Positions 18,271 through 28,014 of a DNA stretch of 54,088 nucleotides are shown here, in pieces. Every line of letters begins with the position of its first letter. The first letter of the stretch is position 1. The stretch is taken from the NCBI RefSeq assembly GCF_000525795.1, contig NZ_AOCG01000004.1, positions 1 through 54,088 of the forward strand. The letters are read 5' to 3'. The translations under genes and the position numbers were made by a program. The notes under the pieces are model-generated. The model made no database searches, was not told where the DNA came from, and saw only the letters and a list, made by a program, of their open reading frames with translations. The stretch is from Listeria aquatica FSL S10-1188 (GTDB lineage Bacteria; Bacillota; Bacilli; Lactobacillales; Listeriaceae).

Positions 18271-19160
18271 ATGAAATATAAAAGAGTTGTATTTCTGGCT
18301 GTGTGTTTGACTTTATTGTTAGGAGGTTGTTCGACTATGAACGATTCAAAAGAGAAAGATAAGAAAGCTGATGACGGGACTACACCTGTAGCGGAGTATA
18401 AGGGACAAGGGTTTATTTTTGTCGATGGTGACAAGTCTAAACCAATAGTCGAAAAAAAAACGAAGCTGAAATTAAGAAACGTGCGATCGCGTACATGAAA
18501 AATAAGTATAAAACAGATGTAAAAGTTAATAATGTTGTACCTGCAAGAAGTGCCGCAGTTGTGATGGTAGAAGCAGAAAAGCCGATTCAGTTTCATACGT
18601 CTGTTATTGTGGGATTTGATATGCGCAAAAAAGAATTAGACCCGTCGCCCAATGTTTGGTCTGAGGAAGGGAATGTCGAAGGGGCAATCGTTAGCGGATT
18701 ATATGCAAAAGCTTACAAACAAGAATTTGAAAAATTAAATTCAGTTTCAAAACAGTTAGCAAGTGAATATAGTTTTAATGGAATCAACCAGATTGCAATA
18801 GAAAAGACGCACGCCTCTGGTTATGAACAAAAATATTTCTTTGTTTCTGTATCCTCTTTGGATTTTCCTAAAGTTTATCAAGCATATATCGAAAATACAG
18901 CCATTGACCCTGCGACGCTTCAAAAACTTTTTACAGAGGTTGAGGATTTTAGAAATAAAATAGATATACCTTTGACTTACTTTAATAATAAAAAAGGACT
19001 TCCAGAACAAAACATAGTGGATGATATGGGGGAGGAATTGAAAAAAATTTCTGGTTTACCGAAAGGGACTTACTCAATATCGGTTTACAAAAATTTTATA
19101 GTCGACCGAGTAGGGCTTCCGAACGGTGATTCGACCGATTCAGAGGAAATCCAGAAATAA
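18271..19160 (+). CDS. Lipoprotein, putative immunity to the lipase toxin (TilA-like), frameshifted
   Basis: ATG 18271 lies behind AAAGGGGCGTGGAG. The signal peptide has the lipobox TLLLGGCSTM (Cys at about residue 22). The repaired protein is about 295 residues; the break is at the A9 run 18432-18440, where either one base is missing or two are extra. The mature part has no recognised enzymatic motif. In S. aureus the type VII lipase TslA is neutralised by a lipoprotein (TilA) encoded in its cluster, so a lipoprotein gene 19 bases before a TslA-like gene is well placed to be the immunity factor. That is inference from context. Confidence 0.55.
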
Positions 19161-19179
19161 AGAGAAGGGAGATACAGCG

Positions 19180-21181
19180 ATGTCTATTGACACAAAAAGA
19201 AGAACTTCGGACTTAGATATAATAGAAATGAGCGGGAAATGGGTGTACACTGACCCACCAGAGAAAAGAAAGCTAGATATAAATGGCACAGTGTATAAGG
19301 TTAAAGAAGGAAAATACAACACAAAATCTGGGCTGGATTATATGGTTGTAGAAAATACCAAAACCCACGAAGTGGGCATGATATTCCAAGGAACGCAAGG
19401 ACAAAAAAATGGCGGTAAAGACATCGTTACAGACGCAACCTTGCCCGGAAATATCCCCGATGCACAATTGAAAGCGGCAGATAAAGCCTATAAAAAAATG
19501 AGTAAGAGATATAAAATTAGTTATGTCGGAGGCAACTCTCTAGGCGGAGGACTTGGCAACTATGTAGCATCTAACAATGATGTTCCGAGCGTCACATATA
19601 ACCCCGCGATTTTGCCAGATTGTGAGTACTCTAATAAGAATCCCGACATAACAAACTACATGAGCGAATATGACCCGTTGACATTAGGGGAACGCAGTGC
19701 GGGTTATACGGAACGTTTACCTGGTAAAAATGTGATTCTTAAGAACAACATACCTTTATTTGCCACCATCGCTTCTAATCACACGGGATATGACGACCCT
19801 ATTAAGATAGACGGCGAGGAAGTTCTAATCGATGCCGATGCCTATTTACCTGTAGGTGTCTGGAGTGGGGCAATCCTTACAGGTGGAAAAGGGCATAAAA
19901 TAGATGTGAACCCTGAAAACATGAAAATCTTAGCAAATTCGATGGTTTCGCGAATGAAGGGGCAAATTACTACAGCACAATCACATGTTGATCATGCGGT
20001 GGACATCGTCGAACGCGAAGGCAACAAGCTAGACGACCGAACAACGAAATTAAAAGATGGTTTTGACGATTTAATAGGGCAGGGAGTCTTCGGAAAGGCG
20101 CTTACAACTATGAGTGGTTATGAATTTCTTAGGGATATAATCGAATCAGGCAATCCCGCCATTTCAAAAGCAACAGAAGCCATTAATAGAATAAAAAACT
20201 CTTCTGCGTTTTCCGACTTTCTTTTGAGCTTTTTGGGGAATTTTAACGGTATGGTGGGCGTTGGGATAAAGTTGCCAATTCTTATCATTGACACCGTTAC
20301 ACGATTAGATGACATTGTTACCCAAGTGAACGCCCTGAAAAAAGGAGCTATCCCGATGTTATTTCAGGGAATAGACAACGAATTTTTTAAATGATGGGAT
20401 GGTGGCAGAACTCAAAGCCCATTATAAAATCATTGACGAAAATAAAGATGTTGTGACTAATCAAATTATTACTTTTGGTTCACAAGTCAAATATGTATCC
20501 GACGAGCTAGAGAAAGCGGATAAGCTGTTAACTGCTACTGAAAAAATTGAACGTGCATCAGCACCGCCCGCAACTTCTGATTTTTCGTTAAAAGAATCGA
20601 AAGCACTAAAAGACGGCATGGGTAAAAAGCAGAAATTACTGGACAACAACTTCAAACGATTCAGAGAAGCGACGCTTTCAAGTCTTGACCCTGTTATCGA
20701 TAACTTTTCGAGCACGCTAAATCTACTAGACGAAACGGTGGACGACTTTATCCAAGGTCTGAAAAATGCGCGGGGAACTTTTGAACATATTGATATTCCC
20801 TTTACCAATTTAGATACCGCAATCCCGATTTTAATAACAGAGGCTATCAATTCGCTAAAACCTTATCAGACGGCCCTAGAATCTGTTAAAACGGCAGTCC
20901 GCTCTTTACGTGGTGGCGGATTGAATGACGTTCTAGAAGCATACCGCCCCTATATTGATACCGCATTATTTGAGGGAACGCAATTCCAAAATGTGATCGT
21001 GTTAAATAAAGCATCAGTCAATATTTATGAAAGTTCCAAAGCTGTTTTTAAAGATATTCAATATCAGTTGAGCGATAATAAAGCTGCGGCAGTGGAGGCA
21101 TTGGACAAACAAGCGGACAAAGTTGTGAAGAACTTAGCGGCGCTGATTGGACAACTCAAGCGCGGTAGTATTGACGTGTAA
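19180..21181 (+). CDS. Type VII lipase toxin with reverse LXG architecture (TslA-like), frameshifted
   Basis: ATG 19180 follows GAAGGGAG. Removing one T from the T6 run near 20386 joins two frames into 666 residues. The N-terminal alpha/beta-hydrolase has the lipase elbow GGNSLGGGLGN with Ser120 as nucleophile. Asp165 (SEYDPLT) and His201 (SNHTGYDD) are candidate triad partners. From about residue 270 the protein is long helices (QITTAQSHVDHAVDIVE onward) resembling an LXG domain. This enzyme-first, LXG-last order is that of the S. aureus secreted lipase toxin TslA. There is no Sec signal. Expected action is hydrolysis of membrane lipids in competitors, with the upstream lipoprotein as immunity. 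Confidence 0.75.
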
Positions 21182-21184
21182 GGG

Positions 21185-21718
21185 GTGGACACGATACAAA
21201 ATGAGACAGAACAAAAGATGAAAAACGCCCCCAAAAAATAGTTTAGAATACGAAAAAGTTATACAAAAAATTAAAAAGTGAATCAGCTCGGGCAACATAT
21301 GACACAAGAAGCGCTTGAGGAGAATAAAAAGATTTTAACCACTCTCGAAGAAGCTAAACAAGACATAGAGCAAGCAAAAATGGACATGTTGACGTTGGAC
21401 GATGGCGACTCTTTCGAAAACCTGTTTGACTATTTCCATGAAGATGAAAAAATGGCGAGCTATTACTTAGAGGAGTGCATTCAAGACGCACGCGAAACTA
21501 TAAAGGATTATGAAGAGACTTGGAAAAGGCAGAAGGCGAAAGAAGACGAATTGTTGGATTTGCTGGTTGACATGCTTGTAGAGGAAAAGGGTCACATCCA
21601 AAGAAAAAAACTAGAAAAGGCTGTGAACGAGTTTGAAACCATTTCATGCGTTAGCGATAAGTTAGCGCTTTTTTTTGTCTATATCCCTATTGAAGAAACA
21701 GAACGTTCATTCTTGTAA
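21185..21718 (+). CDS. Helical coiled-coil protein, possible TslA accessory, frameshifted
   Basis: This is an acidic, strongly helical protein (EALEENKKILTTLEEAKQD; ETWKRQKAKEDELLDLLVDM). If read from GTG 21185, with one base removed from each of three A-runs before 21280, it gives about 176 residues. The start is uncertain because the only purine-rich site abuts the GTG; GTG 21278 is an alternative. The last 20 codons follow a T8 run near 21670 and may be out of frame. TslA is known to need small helical partner proteins that stack on its LXG-like end. Position and fold fit such a role, but no sequence family was recognised. Confidence 0.45.
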
Positions 21719-22247
21719 TAGTTTTATTGCGATTGAAGGGATGATGTTATGGGGCAGATTGGTAGCAAAGCGATTTTTGATTTATGATGTGGTTTATTGT
21801 GAAATTGAAACGGCGACACAAGAGGACTTATAAGTAAATAAAAACAGGCTGCTTTTATGTTTATTCAGTATCCTGTGATTTTTATTCTTTCTGTGCCCCG
21901 AGGGTTTGCCCTCGCTCTGCCCTTGTTATTTGTTTTTAAATAAATAGTTACATAGTGTTATTATGCTGTAAATATTGATGTAATGTGTTTTTTGGTTTTG
22001 AATATTTTTAATAATAAAGCGGCTATTTTTTTATGGAAAAGTCAAATTTTTGAAGCTTTTTTTAGTAAGGCATGCTAAACTTAAAGTAGACAAAATGAAA
22101 ATTAAAACTTGCCAAGTGAACCTTTGTAGATTTGAAAGCCACATCAAATGAATAGGGATGCTACTGGCATAAAAGAAATTTGTTATGACTGCTTGCCAAG
22201 CAAGTTGCATGTATAGTTTTTACGTGGAAAGGGGAAATGGATTAGGC
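21719..22247. other. Intergenic region without identified gene
   Basis: This stretch is AT-rich with no convincing open frame. A G/C-rich patch with imperfect inverted repeat (gagggtttgccctc) lies near 21899. Near 21780-21830 a frame continuing from the previous gene stays open to TAA 21832 if one T is removed. Confidence 0.35.
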
Positions 22248-22644
22248 ATGGGTATACTTTTTTTTTAGCATCGGACTTCTGTTTGTTAGTTTAATTTCAC
22301 TTGCAGCGCGTGCTGTTCTCGCGATTTGGATTTATAAGGACGCTGAGCGCCGGGGGATGAATCCCATTTTATGGTGTCTTTTGGTCATTTTTACAAGTGC
22401 AATCATTGTGCTACTTGTCTATCTATTTGCGAAAAAGCCGTCACTTGAACCTAAAAAGGGATTAGGGCTTCTTATTACGGGTTGCATTTTAACAGGATTG
22501 AGCTTTATTCTTAGCATTTTTATGCTTTTTGGTTTATTTGGATCCTTCCTTTATGAAATTCAACATAATCCAGATGTTTATGATAATAACTACGAACTTT
22601 ATGATGATGGATTTGACGGTGACGACAGCGGATATGAATTTTAA
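22248..22644 (+). CDS. Small membrane protein, unknown function, frameshifted
   Basis: ATG 22248 follows AAAGGGG. The T9 run at 22258-22266 carries one extra base; repair gives 131 residues. It has three predicted membrane helices (LLFVSLISLAARAVLAIWIY; LLVIFTSAIIVLLVYLFA; GLGLLITGCILTGLSFIL) and an acidic Asp/Tyr-rich C-terminal tail. The phrase IYKDAERRGMNPILW between helices 1 and 2 is a feature of small firmicute membrane proteins of unknown role. It is monocistronic, with a terminator after. Confidence 0.6.
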
Positions 22645-22650
22645 ACGAGT

Positions 22651-22680
22651 GCCCCTGCCTTAAAAAAGTAGGGGCTTTTG
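22651..22680 (+). terminator. Hairpin terminator
   Basis: The stem gcccct/aggggc is followed by a T-run. Confidence 0.8.
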
Positions 22681-22740
22681 TTTTTTTGCGAAATTGGGTA
22701 TAGAGTGTAAGAGAGAACTTTTGGGTGAGGAGAATGTCGG

Positions 22741-23745
22741 ATGGATACGATCATTTTAATCACAATTTTAATTGTGATTGTTGGACTCGCGTTTGATTTT
22801 ATCAATGGCTTTCATGATATTGCTAATGCAGTGGCTACTTGTATTTCAACACGAGCTCTAAAACCACGTGTAGCTATTATGATGGCTGCTGTGATGAACT
22901 TTTTAGGGGCCATTTCTTTTACGGGGGTTGCTGAAGGACTGACCAAAAATATTGTAGACCCTTTTTCTTTACATAATGGTGAATTTGTTGTTCTTTGCGG
23001 TTTAGTGGCCGCGGTTATCTGGAACTTACTTACTTGGGTCATTGGCATGCCAAGCAGCTCTTCACATGCTTTGATTGGATCCATTGCGGGTGCGGCGATT
23101 GCTTCTGCCGGATTTACTTCACTTAATTATGCTGGCTTTGGAACGATCATTATCGCATTGATTATCTCGCCTATTCTTGGATTTACTATCGGTTATCTCA
23201 TTTACTCAGCCTTTAAATGGATTTTCCGAAATCGCAAGCGCGCTAAAACCAATCGTCATTTTAAGGTGGCGCAAATCTTTACAGCGGCCATTCAAGCTTA
23301 TGCGCACGGAACAAATGATGCCCAAAAAACGATGGGGATGATCACTCTAGCCCTTGTTGCAAGTGGATTGCTAAAAGAAAGCGCGGGTGTCCCGTTCTGG
23401 GTACAATTCCTCTGTGCCGCTTCGATGGCGATCGGGTCTTCTGTTGGTGGATTTCGGATCATTAAGACCGTTGGAACAAAAATCATGCGGATTGAGCCAG
23501 TTACAGGAGTTGCGGCAGACGTAAGTTCCCTTTCTGTTATCATGACAGCAACGCTTACGCATCTTCCAGTCAGCACAACGCAAGTTATTGATAGCTCGAT
23601 CATGGGCGTTGGAACGGCGAATCACAAGAAAGAAGTCAACTGGCGCACTGGGAAAAATATGCTTGTGACATGGATTATCACACTGCCGATTTCTGCAGGT
23701 TTAGCAGCTATTGTGTACTGGCTTGCGGCTGCGATCTTTTTGTGA
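22741..23745 (+). CDS. pit: PiT-family inorganic phosphate transporter
   Basis: This encodes 334 residues with about ten membrane helices. The duplicated PiT signature is clear: GFDFINGFHDIANAVAT-type sequence near residue 20 and AYAHGTNDAQKTMGMI near residue 190. PiT carriers import phosphate, often as a metal-phosphate complex, using the proton gradient. ATG 22741 lies 15 bases after GGTGAGGAG. Many PiT genes are preceded by a DUF47 regulator gene; none is seen here. Confidence 0.92.
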   Translation: MDTIILITILIVIVGLAFDFINGFHDIANAVATCISTRALKPRVAIMMAAVMNFLGAISFTGVAEGLTKNIVDPFSLHNGEFVVLCGLVAAVIWNLLTWVIGMPSSSSHALIGSIAGAAIASAGFTSLNYAGFGTIIIALIISPILGFTIGYLIYSAFKWIFRNRKRAKTNRHFKVAQIFTAAIQAYAHGTNDAQKTMGMITLALVASGLLKESAGVPFWVQFLCAASMAIGSSVGGFRIIKTVGTKIMRIEPVTGVAADVSSLSVIMTATLTHLPVSTTQVIDSSIMGVGTANHKKEVNWRTGKNMLVTWIITLPISAGLAAIVYWLAAAIFL

Positions 23746-23890
23746 AAATCGGTGGGAGTGGTTTTTCACATTTTGTGGGACTTAAAACTTACAAATGGGC
23801 GAGCAAAATTTGAAAAGCGCTCGTAAAACCGATATGATGAGTGTATGGATTAGAAAATGAAATGTTTTTTTGAAATGGAGGACGAAAGAT

Positions 23891-24277
23891 TTGGAATTTC
23901 GAGTCAATCAAATTATCGTAGAACAATTTAATTTTGAAACGCTACAAACACAACCTGAAAATGCGGAAAATAGCATCCAAGTTCAACTCAATGAAGTGGA
24001 GCCTACAGGGGACGATAAGTCAATTTTAGATGATGGTAAAATCTTCAAGGTAGACATGCCGTTTTTACTTGTGCTAGACAGGTTTAAAGTTAGCGGTCAT
24101 ATCAGCCGAATCGTGCAAGTAGTTGACTTTTTCGGCGAAGCAGAAGAACTGGGTGCGGAGCGTGCAGAGGAAATGTCTAAGCCGCTCATTAGCTATATTA
24201 AGCGTTTGACTTATGAGGTGACTGAAATTGCTTTTGATGAGCCCGGCTATGAGCTCGATTTCGAAAGTCATTTATAG
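23891..24277 (+). CDS. DUF1149-family cytoplasmic protein
   Basis: TTG 23891 is preferred for its spacing to GGAGGACG (23877). This encodes 128 residues, acidic, beginning MEFRVNQIIVEQFNFE. The central strand-rich part (KVDMPFLLVLDRFKVSGHIS) and C-terminus (TYEVTEIAFDEPGYEL) resemble DUF1149, found in Listeria, lactobacilli and streptococci. The fold is reminiscent of SecB-like proteins, but the function is unestablished. Confidence 0.75.
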   Translation: MEFRVNQIIVEQFNFETLQTQPENAENSIQVQLNEVEPTGDDKSILDDGKIFKVDMPFLLVLDRFKVSGHISRIVQVVDFFGEAEELGAERAEEMSKPLISYIKRLTYEVTEIAFDEPGYELDFESHL

Positions 24278-24358
24278 GCGGAAAAGTAGTGTTTTTTGTG
24301 ATTGAATCTTGCTGGGTTTTTCGCTATGATGAGGAAAAGAGGAATGGAGGGACAAGTT

Positions 24359-24595
24359 ATGACAAGAAACGATGAAGAACCGAAAATGTTCGACAAAGAA
24401 AAAGTCAAAGAAGTTTCTGAAAAGATAGAAGAAAAAGCAGGTGATGCAGCAGGAAAAGCGGGGGAAGTTCTCGGCGATACTGCGAAGCTTGCCTTCTATG
24501 GTTCACTTGAAGCAGCCAAAGTGATCGGAAAAACTGGCGGCGCCTTTTTTAAAGGCTTAAAACGCGGGTTTGATGGAGATCAAGATAAAGAATAA
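24359..24595 (+). CDS. Small Lys/Glu/Ala-rich protein of unknown function
   Basis: This encodes 78 residues with ATG 24359 after GGAGGG. It has an N-terminal charged helix (KEKVKEVSEKIEEKAGDAA) with YtxH/CsbD-like amphipathic character, then a Gly-rich hydrophobic stretch (GKTGGAFFKGLKRGF). There is no signal peptide or clear membrane helix. Similar small proteins of Listeria are often stress-induced, but nothing in the sequence proves this. Confidence 0.65.
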   Translation: MTRNDEEPKMFDKEKVKEVSEKIEEKAGDAAGKAGEVLGDTAKLAFYGSLEAAKVIGKTGGAFFKGLKRGFDGDQDKE

Positions 24596-24646
24596 GATTT
24601 TGAGACATGCAAATGGAGTTCAAAACGCTCAGAGGGGTTGCTTTTT

Positions 24647-25456
24647 TTGTTAGAATATTTTTCGAGTTTGAATCCAGTCTTGCTCGCTTTGCTTGCCGGA
24701 CTATTCACCTGGGGCTGCACAGCTGTAGGGGCAGCGCTTGTTTTCTTTTTTAAAGATTTAAATCAAAAATGGACCAATGTGATGCTCGGGTTTGCTGCAG
24801 GGGTTATGATTGCTGCAAGTTTTTGGTCGTTATTAAGTCCAGCAATTGAGCGAAGTGAAGGAATGGGTATCTTTTCATTTGTTCCTGCGCTTGTAGGGTT
24901 TACACTTGGCGGCGTATTTTTACGCCTCGTAGACAGGTTAATTCCCCATCTCCATCTCGGGTTTCCTGAAAAAGAAAAAGAAGGTCCAAAAACGAAACTA
25001 CATAAAAGTATCCTACTGGTTCTTTCGATTACAATCCATAATATTCCAGAAGGAGCAGCTGTTGGGGTTGCATTCGGTGCAGTTCTTGTCGGAGATACGG
25101 AAACATTTGTGACGGCAGCTGTGCTTGCGCTTGGAATCGGAATCCAAAATTTTCCAGAAGGAGCCGCAGTATCGATCCCGCTTCGTGGGGAAGGACTTAG
25201 CCGGGCGAAAAGCTTTTGGTATGGACAGCTTTCGGCTATTGTTGAGCCGATTTTCGCAGTTATTGGCGCACTACTTGTCGTATTTGTAACGCCGATTTTA
25301 CCTTATGCGCTGGCTTTTGCAGCAGGAGCAATGATTTTTGTTGTGATTGAGGAACTAATTCCTGAATCACAAGTTGAAGGTTCAACCGACCTCGCGACGG
25401 CCGCTACGATGGCTGGTTTTGCGGTCATGATGGTGCTCGATGTGGCACTTGGCTAA
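24647..25456 (+). CDS. ZIP-family divalent metal transporter (ZupT/GufA-like)
   Basis: TTG 24647 is chosen for its spacing to AGAGGGG; TTG 24638 in the same frame abuts the site. This encodes about 269 residues with eight predicted helices. The paired metal-site motifs HNIPEGAAVGVAFG and QNFPEGAAVSIPLRGEG, a His-containing loop (LIPHLHLGF) and EELIPESQ are characteristic of GufA-subfamily ZIP carriers, which import zinc and other divalent cations. It stands alone between an unknown gene and a terminator. Confidence 0.9.
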   Translation: MLEYFSSLNPVLLALLAGLFTWGCTAVGAALVFFFKDLNQKWTNVMLGFAAGVMIAASFWSLLSPAIERSEGMGIFSFVPALVGFTLGGVFLRLVDRLIPHLHLGFPEKEKEGPKTKLHKSILLVLSITIHNIPEGAAVGVAFGAVLVGDTETFVTAAVLALGIGIQNFPEGAAVSIPLRGEGLSRAKSFWYGQLSAIVEPIFAVIGALLVVFVTPILPYALAFAAGAMIFVVIEELIPESQVEGSTDLATAATMAGFAVMMVLDVALG

Positions 25457-25480
25457 AATGCCGAATTTGAGAATAAAGTA

Positions 25481-25516
25481 AAACGCGAAAAAGACTCTTT
25501 TTCGCGTTTTTTTTTT
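25481..25516 (+). terminator. Strong hairpin terminator
   Basis: The stem aaacgcgaaaaag/ctttttcgcgttt is followed by a long T-run. Confidence 0.9.
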
Positions 25517-25688
25517 ATGGAAATAGGGTACCTGAAATGGCGCTTAATTTTGATTTGGATTCAATATTGTGAATGAATAAAAAGCTACAAATGAAATTCA
25601 GGAAAATGGCTGGAATTTTGTTTGAAAGTCTGTATAATATGGTACGGGATTAAGGGGAACCTATTGAGTTAAAGAGGTGTTATTATCC

Positions 25689-27073
25689 ATGAATCATAAA
25701 ATACTTTGGACTAGTCTTGTGGCGATTGTCGTTGTTATTGCTGCTGTTTTTGGATTTTTTGCTTATCAAAATCATGAACTTGGAAAAGCTCGTGATAAGG
25801 TGGCGAAGGATGTTGAACGTGGAATGGATCAAAAAAATGGTCGGGGAAATTTCCACAAAATTGAACAAAAAAACAAACAAAAATTCAGTTATTACGGCGT
25901 TTATTCCGGTCTTAAAAGATAAATCAGATAATAAAATTCTGAAACAAAAAAATTCTTGATGCAGCTAAAAAAGAGCAAAATGATCGGGATAATCTAGTAT
26001 TTTTCACTTTTGATAAACAAAAAAAACGGAAACAGTGTGGAAGGCTATCGCTTGAAGAAAGTTAGATACGACCGAGTTAGGCATCACTATAAGCAAGCTT
26101 CAGAGAGGCAATTTGATCAGCAGCTTGTGGATGCGGATACTGGTAATGTGCTAACACTTGGCGAGGTGCTTAACTCGGATCCGGATGCACTTCTTGAGCT
26201 TAAGCTTGCCATGCAGAAGGCTGTGATGGCAGAGAAAAAATGGCCGATTGAGAAAATGGCGGCTCTCGGAAAAGCGAAATATCCGGATCGGCTTTCGGAA
26301 ACGAGTATTAATCTCACGGATAAGACACTTACGGTACCGATTTCGATTCCAAATTATCCGGAAATGAAACATGTGGCTGTACCACTTTCGTATTTAGCTG
26401 GGCATATAAAACCGAAATATTTAGCTTCCGAAACGGCGAAGAAAAAACCACTGAGCCTCCAAATCGAGGGAAGAAAATTGCGCTAACGTTTGATGATGGA
26501 CCAAGCAGGAAAGTCACACCGCGGGTTCTTGCTTTACTCAAAAAATATCATGCAAAAGCCACTTTTTTCGTATTGGGCTCTGAGGTGATGGAAAATCCGG
26601 GGCTTGTTAAGCAGGAGCTTTTGGAAGGACACGAGGTGGGCAATCATTCTTGGAGTCATCCGGCGCTTACGAAGCTTTCCAGTGCGGGTGTTTCGGAGCA
26701 AATTTTGAAGACGCAATTTGCGGTGTATGAACAAACGGGCTATTTTCCAGAGCTTGTAAGACCTCCTTACGGGGCGGTTCATCATGATACGGCGCTTGCG
26801 ATCGGTCTTCCGCTTGCGCAGTGGACGGTTGATACGGAAGATTGGAAATATAAAAGCGGGCGACTTGTCACAAATAAAGTGCTGAAAAATGCGAGTGACG
26901 GGGGTATTATTTTGATGCACGATATTCATGAAACAACGGCGGATAGTCTTGAGGAAACGCTGAAACAATTGAAAAAGCAAGGTTATCAGTTTGTGACAGT
27001 GAGTGAACTTTTGAATCGAAAATTAGAAATTGGTCATGAATATTTTGATGCTACTCAGGAAAAGGCGGTATAA
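25689..27073 (+). CDS. pgdA: Peptidoglycan N-acetylglucosamine deacetylase PgdA, frameshifted
   Basis: The repaired length is about 459 residues, near the 466 of L. monocytogenes PgdA. It has an N-terminal membrane anchor (LVAIVVVIAAVFGFFAYQ) and a DUF4163/DUF3298-like middle (FDQQLVDADTGNVLTLGEV). The catalytic NodB domain has the base motif TFDDGPS, the metal-binding HEVGNHSWSHP, RPPYGAVHHD, DTEDWK, and the His motif LMHDIHETT. PgdA deacetylates GlcNAc in the wall and gives lysozyme resistance, central to Listeria innate-immune evasion. Breaks lie at A7 25831-25837, A7 near 25945, A8 near 26020 and A6 near 26441. It is the best genus marker in the window. Confidence 0.9.
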
Positions 27074-27082
27074 ATAATTAGA

Positions 27083-27116
27083 AGCAGAAACTTTTTGAGG
27101 TTTCTGCTTTTTTTTT
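27083..27116 (+). terminator. Terminator of pgdA
   Basis: The stem gcagaaac/gtttctgc is followed by T9. Confidence 0.9.
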
Positions 27117-27181
27117 GCATGCGCTTGTGCTTGATACAATGCGAGATCATGGGAAGATTTTCAAGAAAAATGAAAATTGCT

Positions 27182-27241
27182 TTGACAGATAGAGTAATAC
27201 ATGTTAAACTTTTTTATGTTATCAACTCTATCTGATAGAGT
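27182..27241 (+). promoter_or_regulatory. Promoter and probable PadR operator
   Basis: TTGACA (27182) is followed by a half site gatagagt (27188-27195) and a full 17-bp inverted repeat actctatctgatagagt (27225-27241) just before the PadR gene. This suggests autoregulation. Confidence 0.65.
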
Positions 27242-27267
27242 AATGTGTGGCAGAGTAATTTGGGGAG

Positions 27268-27606
27268 GTGGTCAAAATCCGCAGCGATATCTTAAGAGGC
27301 CACGTGGATTCGATTATTTTGCGGATTCTTTCGGATGGTGATTCCTACGGATATGCGATTTCGAAGGAGATTAGCGATCGAACGAAGGAAAAATTTCAAA
27401 TTAAAGAAGCGACGCTTTACGCAGTTTTTCAACGCCTTGAGAAAAAGGGATTGATAAAAAGCTACTACGGGGATCGTAGTCATGGCGGTAAACGCAAGTA
27501 TTATTTACTAACGCGGCGAGGCGAGCTTTATTTGAATGAAATGATTGAGGAATGGCAAGAAATTAAAGAAGTAATTGACGTCTTTTTGGAGGAGAGGGAA
27601 AATTGA
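27268..27606 (+). CDS. PadR-family transcriptional regulator
   Basis: This encodes about 112 residues. The winged helix has the family's N-terminal IRSDILRGHVDSIILRIL, then SYGYAISKEI, ATLYAVFQRLEKKGLIKSYY and GGKRKYYLLTRRGE. The start is doubtful: GTG 27268 overlaps the GGGGAGG site, and a codon placed normally would be ATC 27277, which suits family N-termini but is not a standard start. Its stop overlaps the next start (TTGA). PadR repressors commonly control the membrane-protein genes in their own operon, often in response to envelope stress. Confidence 0.85.
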   Translation: MVKIRSDILRGHVDSIILRILSDGDSYGYAISKEISDRTKEKFQIKEATLYAVFQRLEKKGLIKSYYGDRSHGGKRKYYLLTRRGELYLNEMIEEWQEIKEVIDVFLEEREN

Positions 27607-28013
27607 GAAGAATATATGAATTTGTAGAGAAGTTGTTTGATGATGTGCCAGAAACTGAGCGTTCTGAGCAAGTCAAAGAAGAAATCATGCAAGATATGGA
27701 AGAAAAAGTATACGATTTGATGCATGAAGGCAAGTCTCAAGAAGATGCAATCAACAAAGTGATTATCGAATTTGGTGATTTTGATGAAATTAAAGAAGAA
27801 CTCAAAATTGGTGGTAGCAAAAAACTCGGTTTTGCCAAACTAAATTTAGGTTTTTCAATTTGGGGAGCTATCCTTATTATTGCCTTAATGGTATTCATTA
27901 ATTTTTACTACACGCCAAAAATCATTTGGTTTGTTTATCCAACTTTTGTAGTGTTGTGGTGGCCGCTTTCCATGTTCTATTACTTACATCGCAAAAAAGA
28001 GGAGTTGAAATAA
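27603..28013 (+). CDS. Permease-prefix-like membrane protein of the PadR operon
   Basis: TTG 27603 overlaps the padR stop. This encodes 136 residues. The N-terminal soluble helical domain (FVEKLFDDVPETERSEQVK; EDAINKVIIEFGDFDEIKEE) resembles the DUF1700/permease-prefix domain often encoded next to PadR regulators. The C-terminal half is two membrane helices ending in VYPTFVVLWWPLSMFYYL. This WWPLS unit recurs three or four times in the next gene. It is probably a membrane partner or signal transducer for the regulator. Confidence 0.7.
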   Translation: MRRIYEFVEKLFDDVPETERSEQVKEEIMQDMEEKVYDLMHEGKSQEDAINKVIIEFGDFDEIKEELKIGGSKKLGFAKLNLGFSIWGAILIIALMVFINFYYTPKIIWFVYPTFVVLWWPLSMFYYLHRKKEELK

Positions 28014-28014
28014 A

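Noticed and set aside
21890..21920. G/C-rich inverted repeat as a riboswitch or small RNA
   Set aside because: The pairing is short and imperfect, no known aptamer motif is visible and there is no gene immediately downstream.
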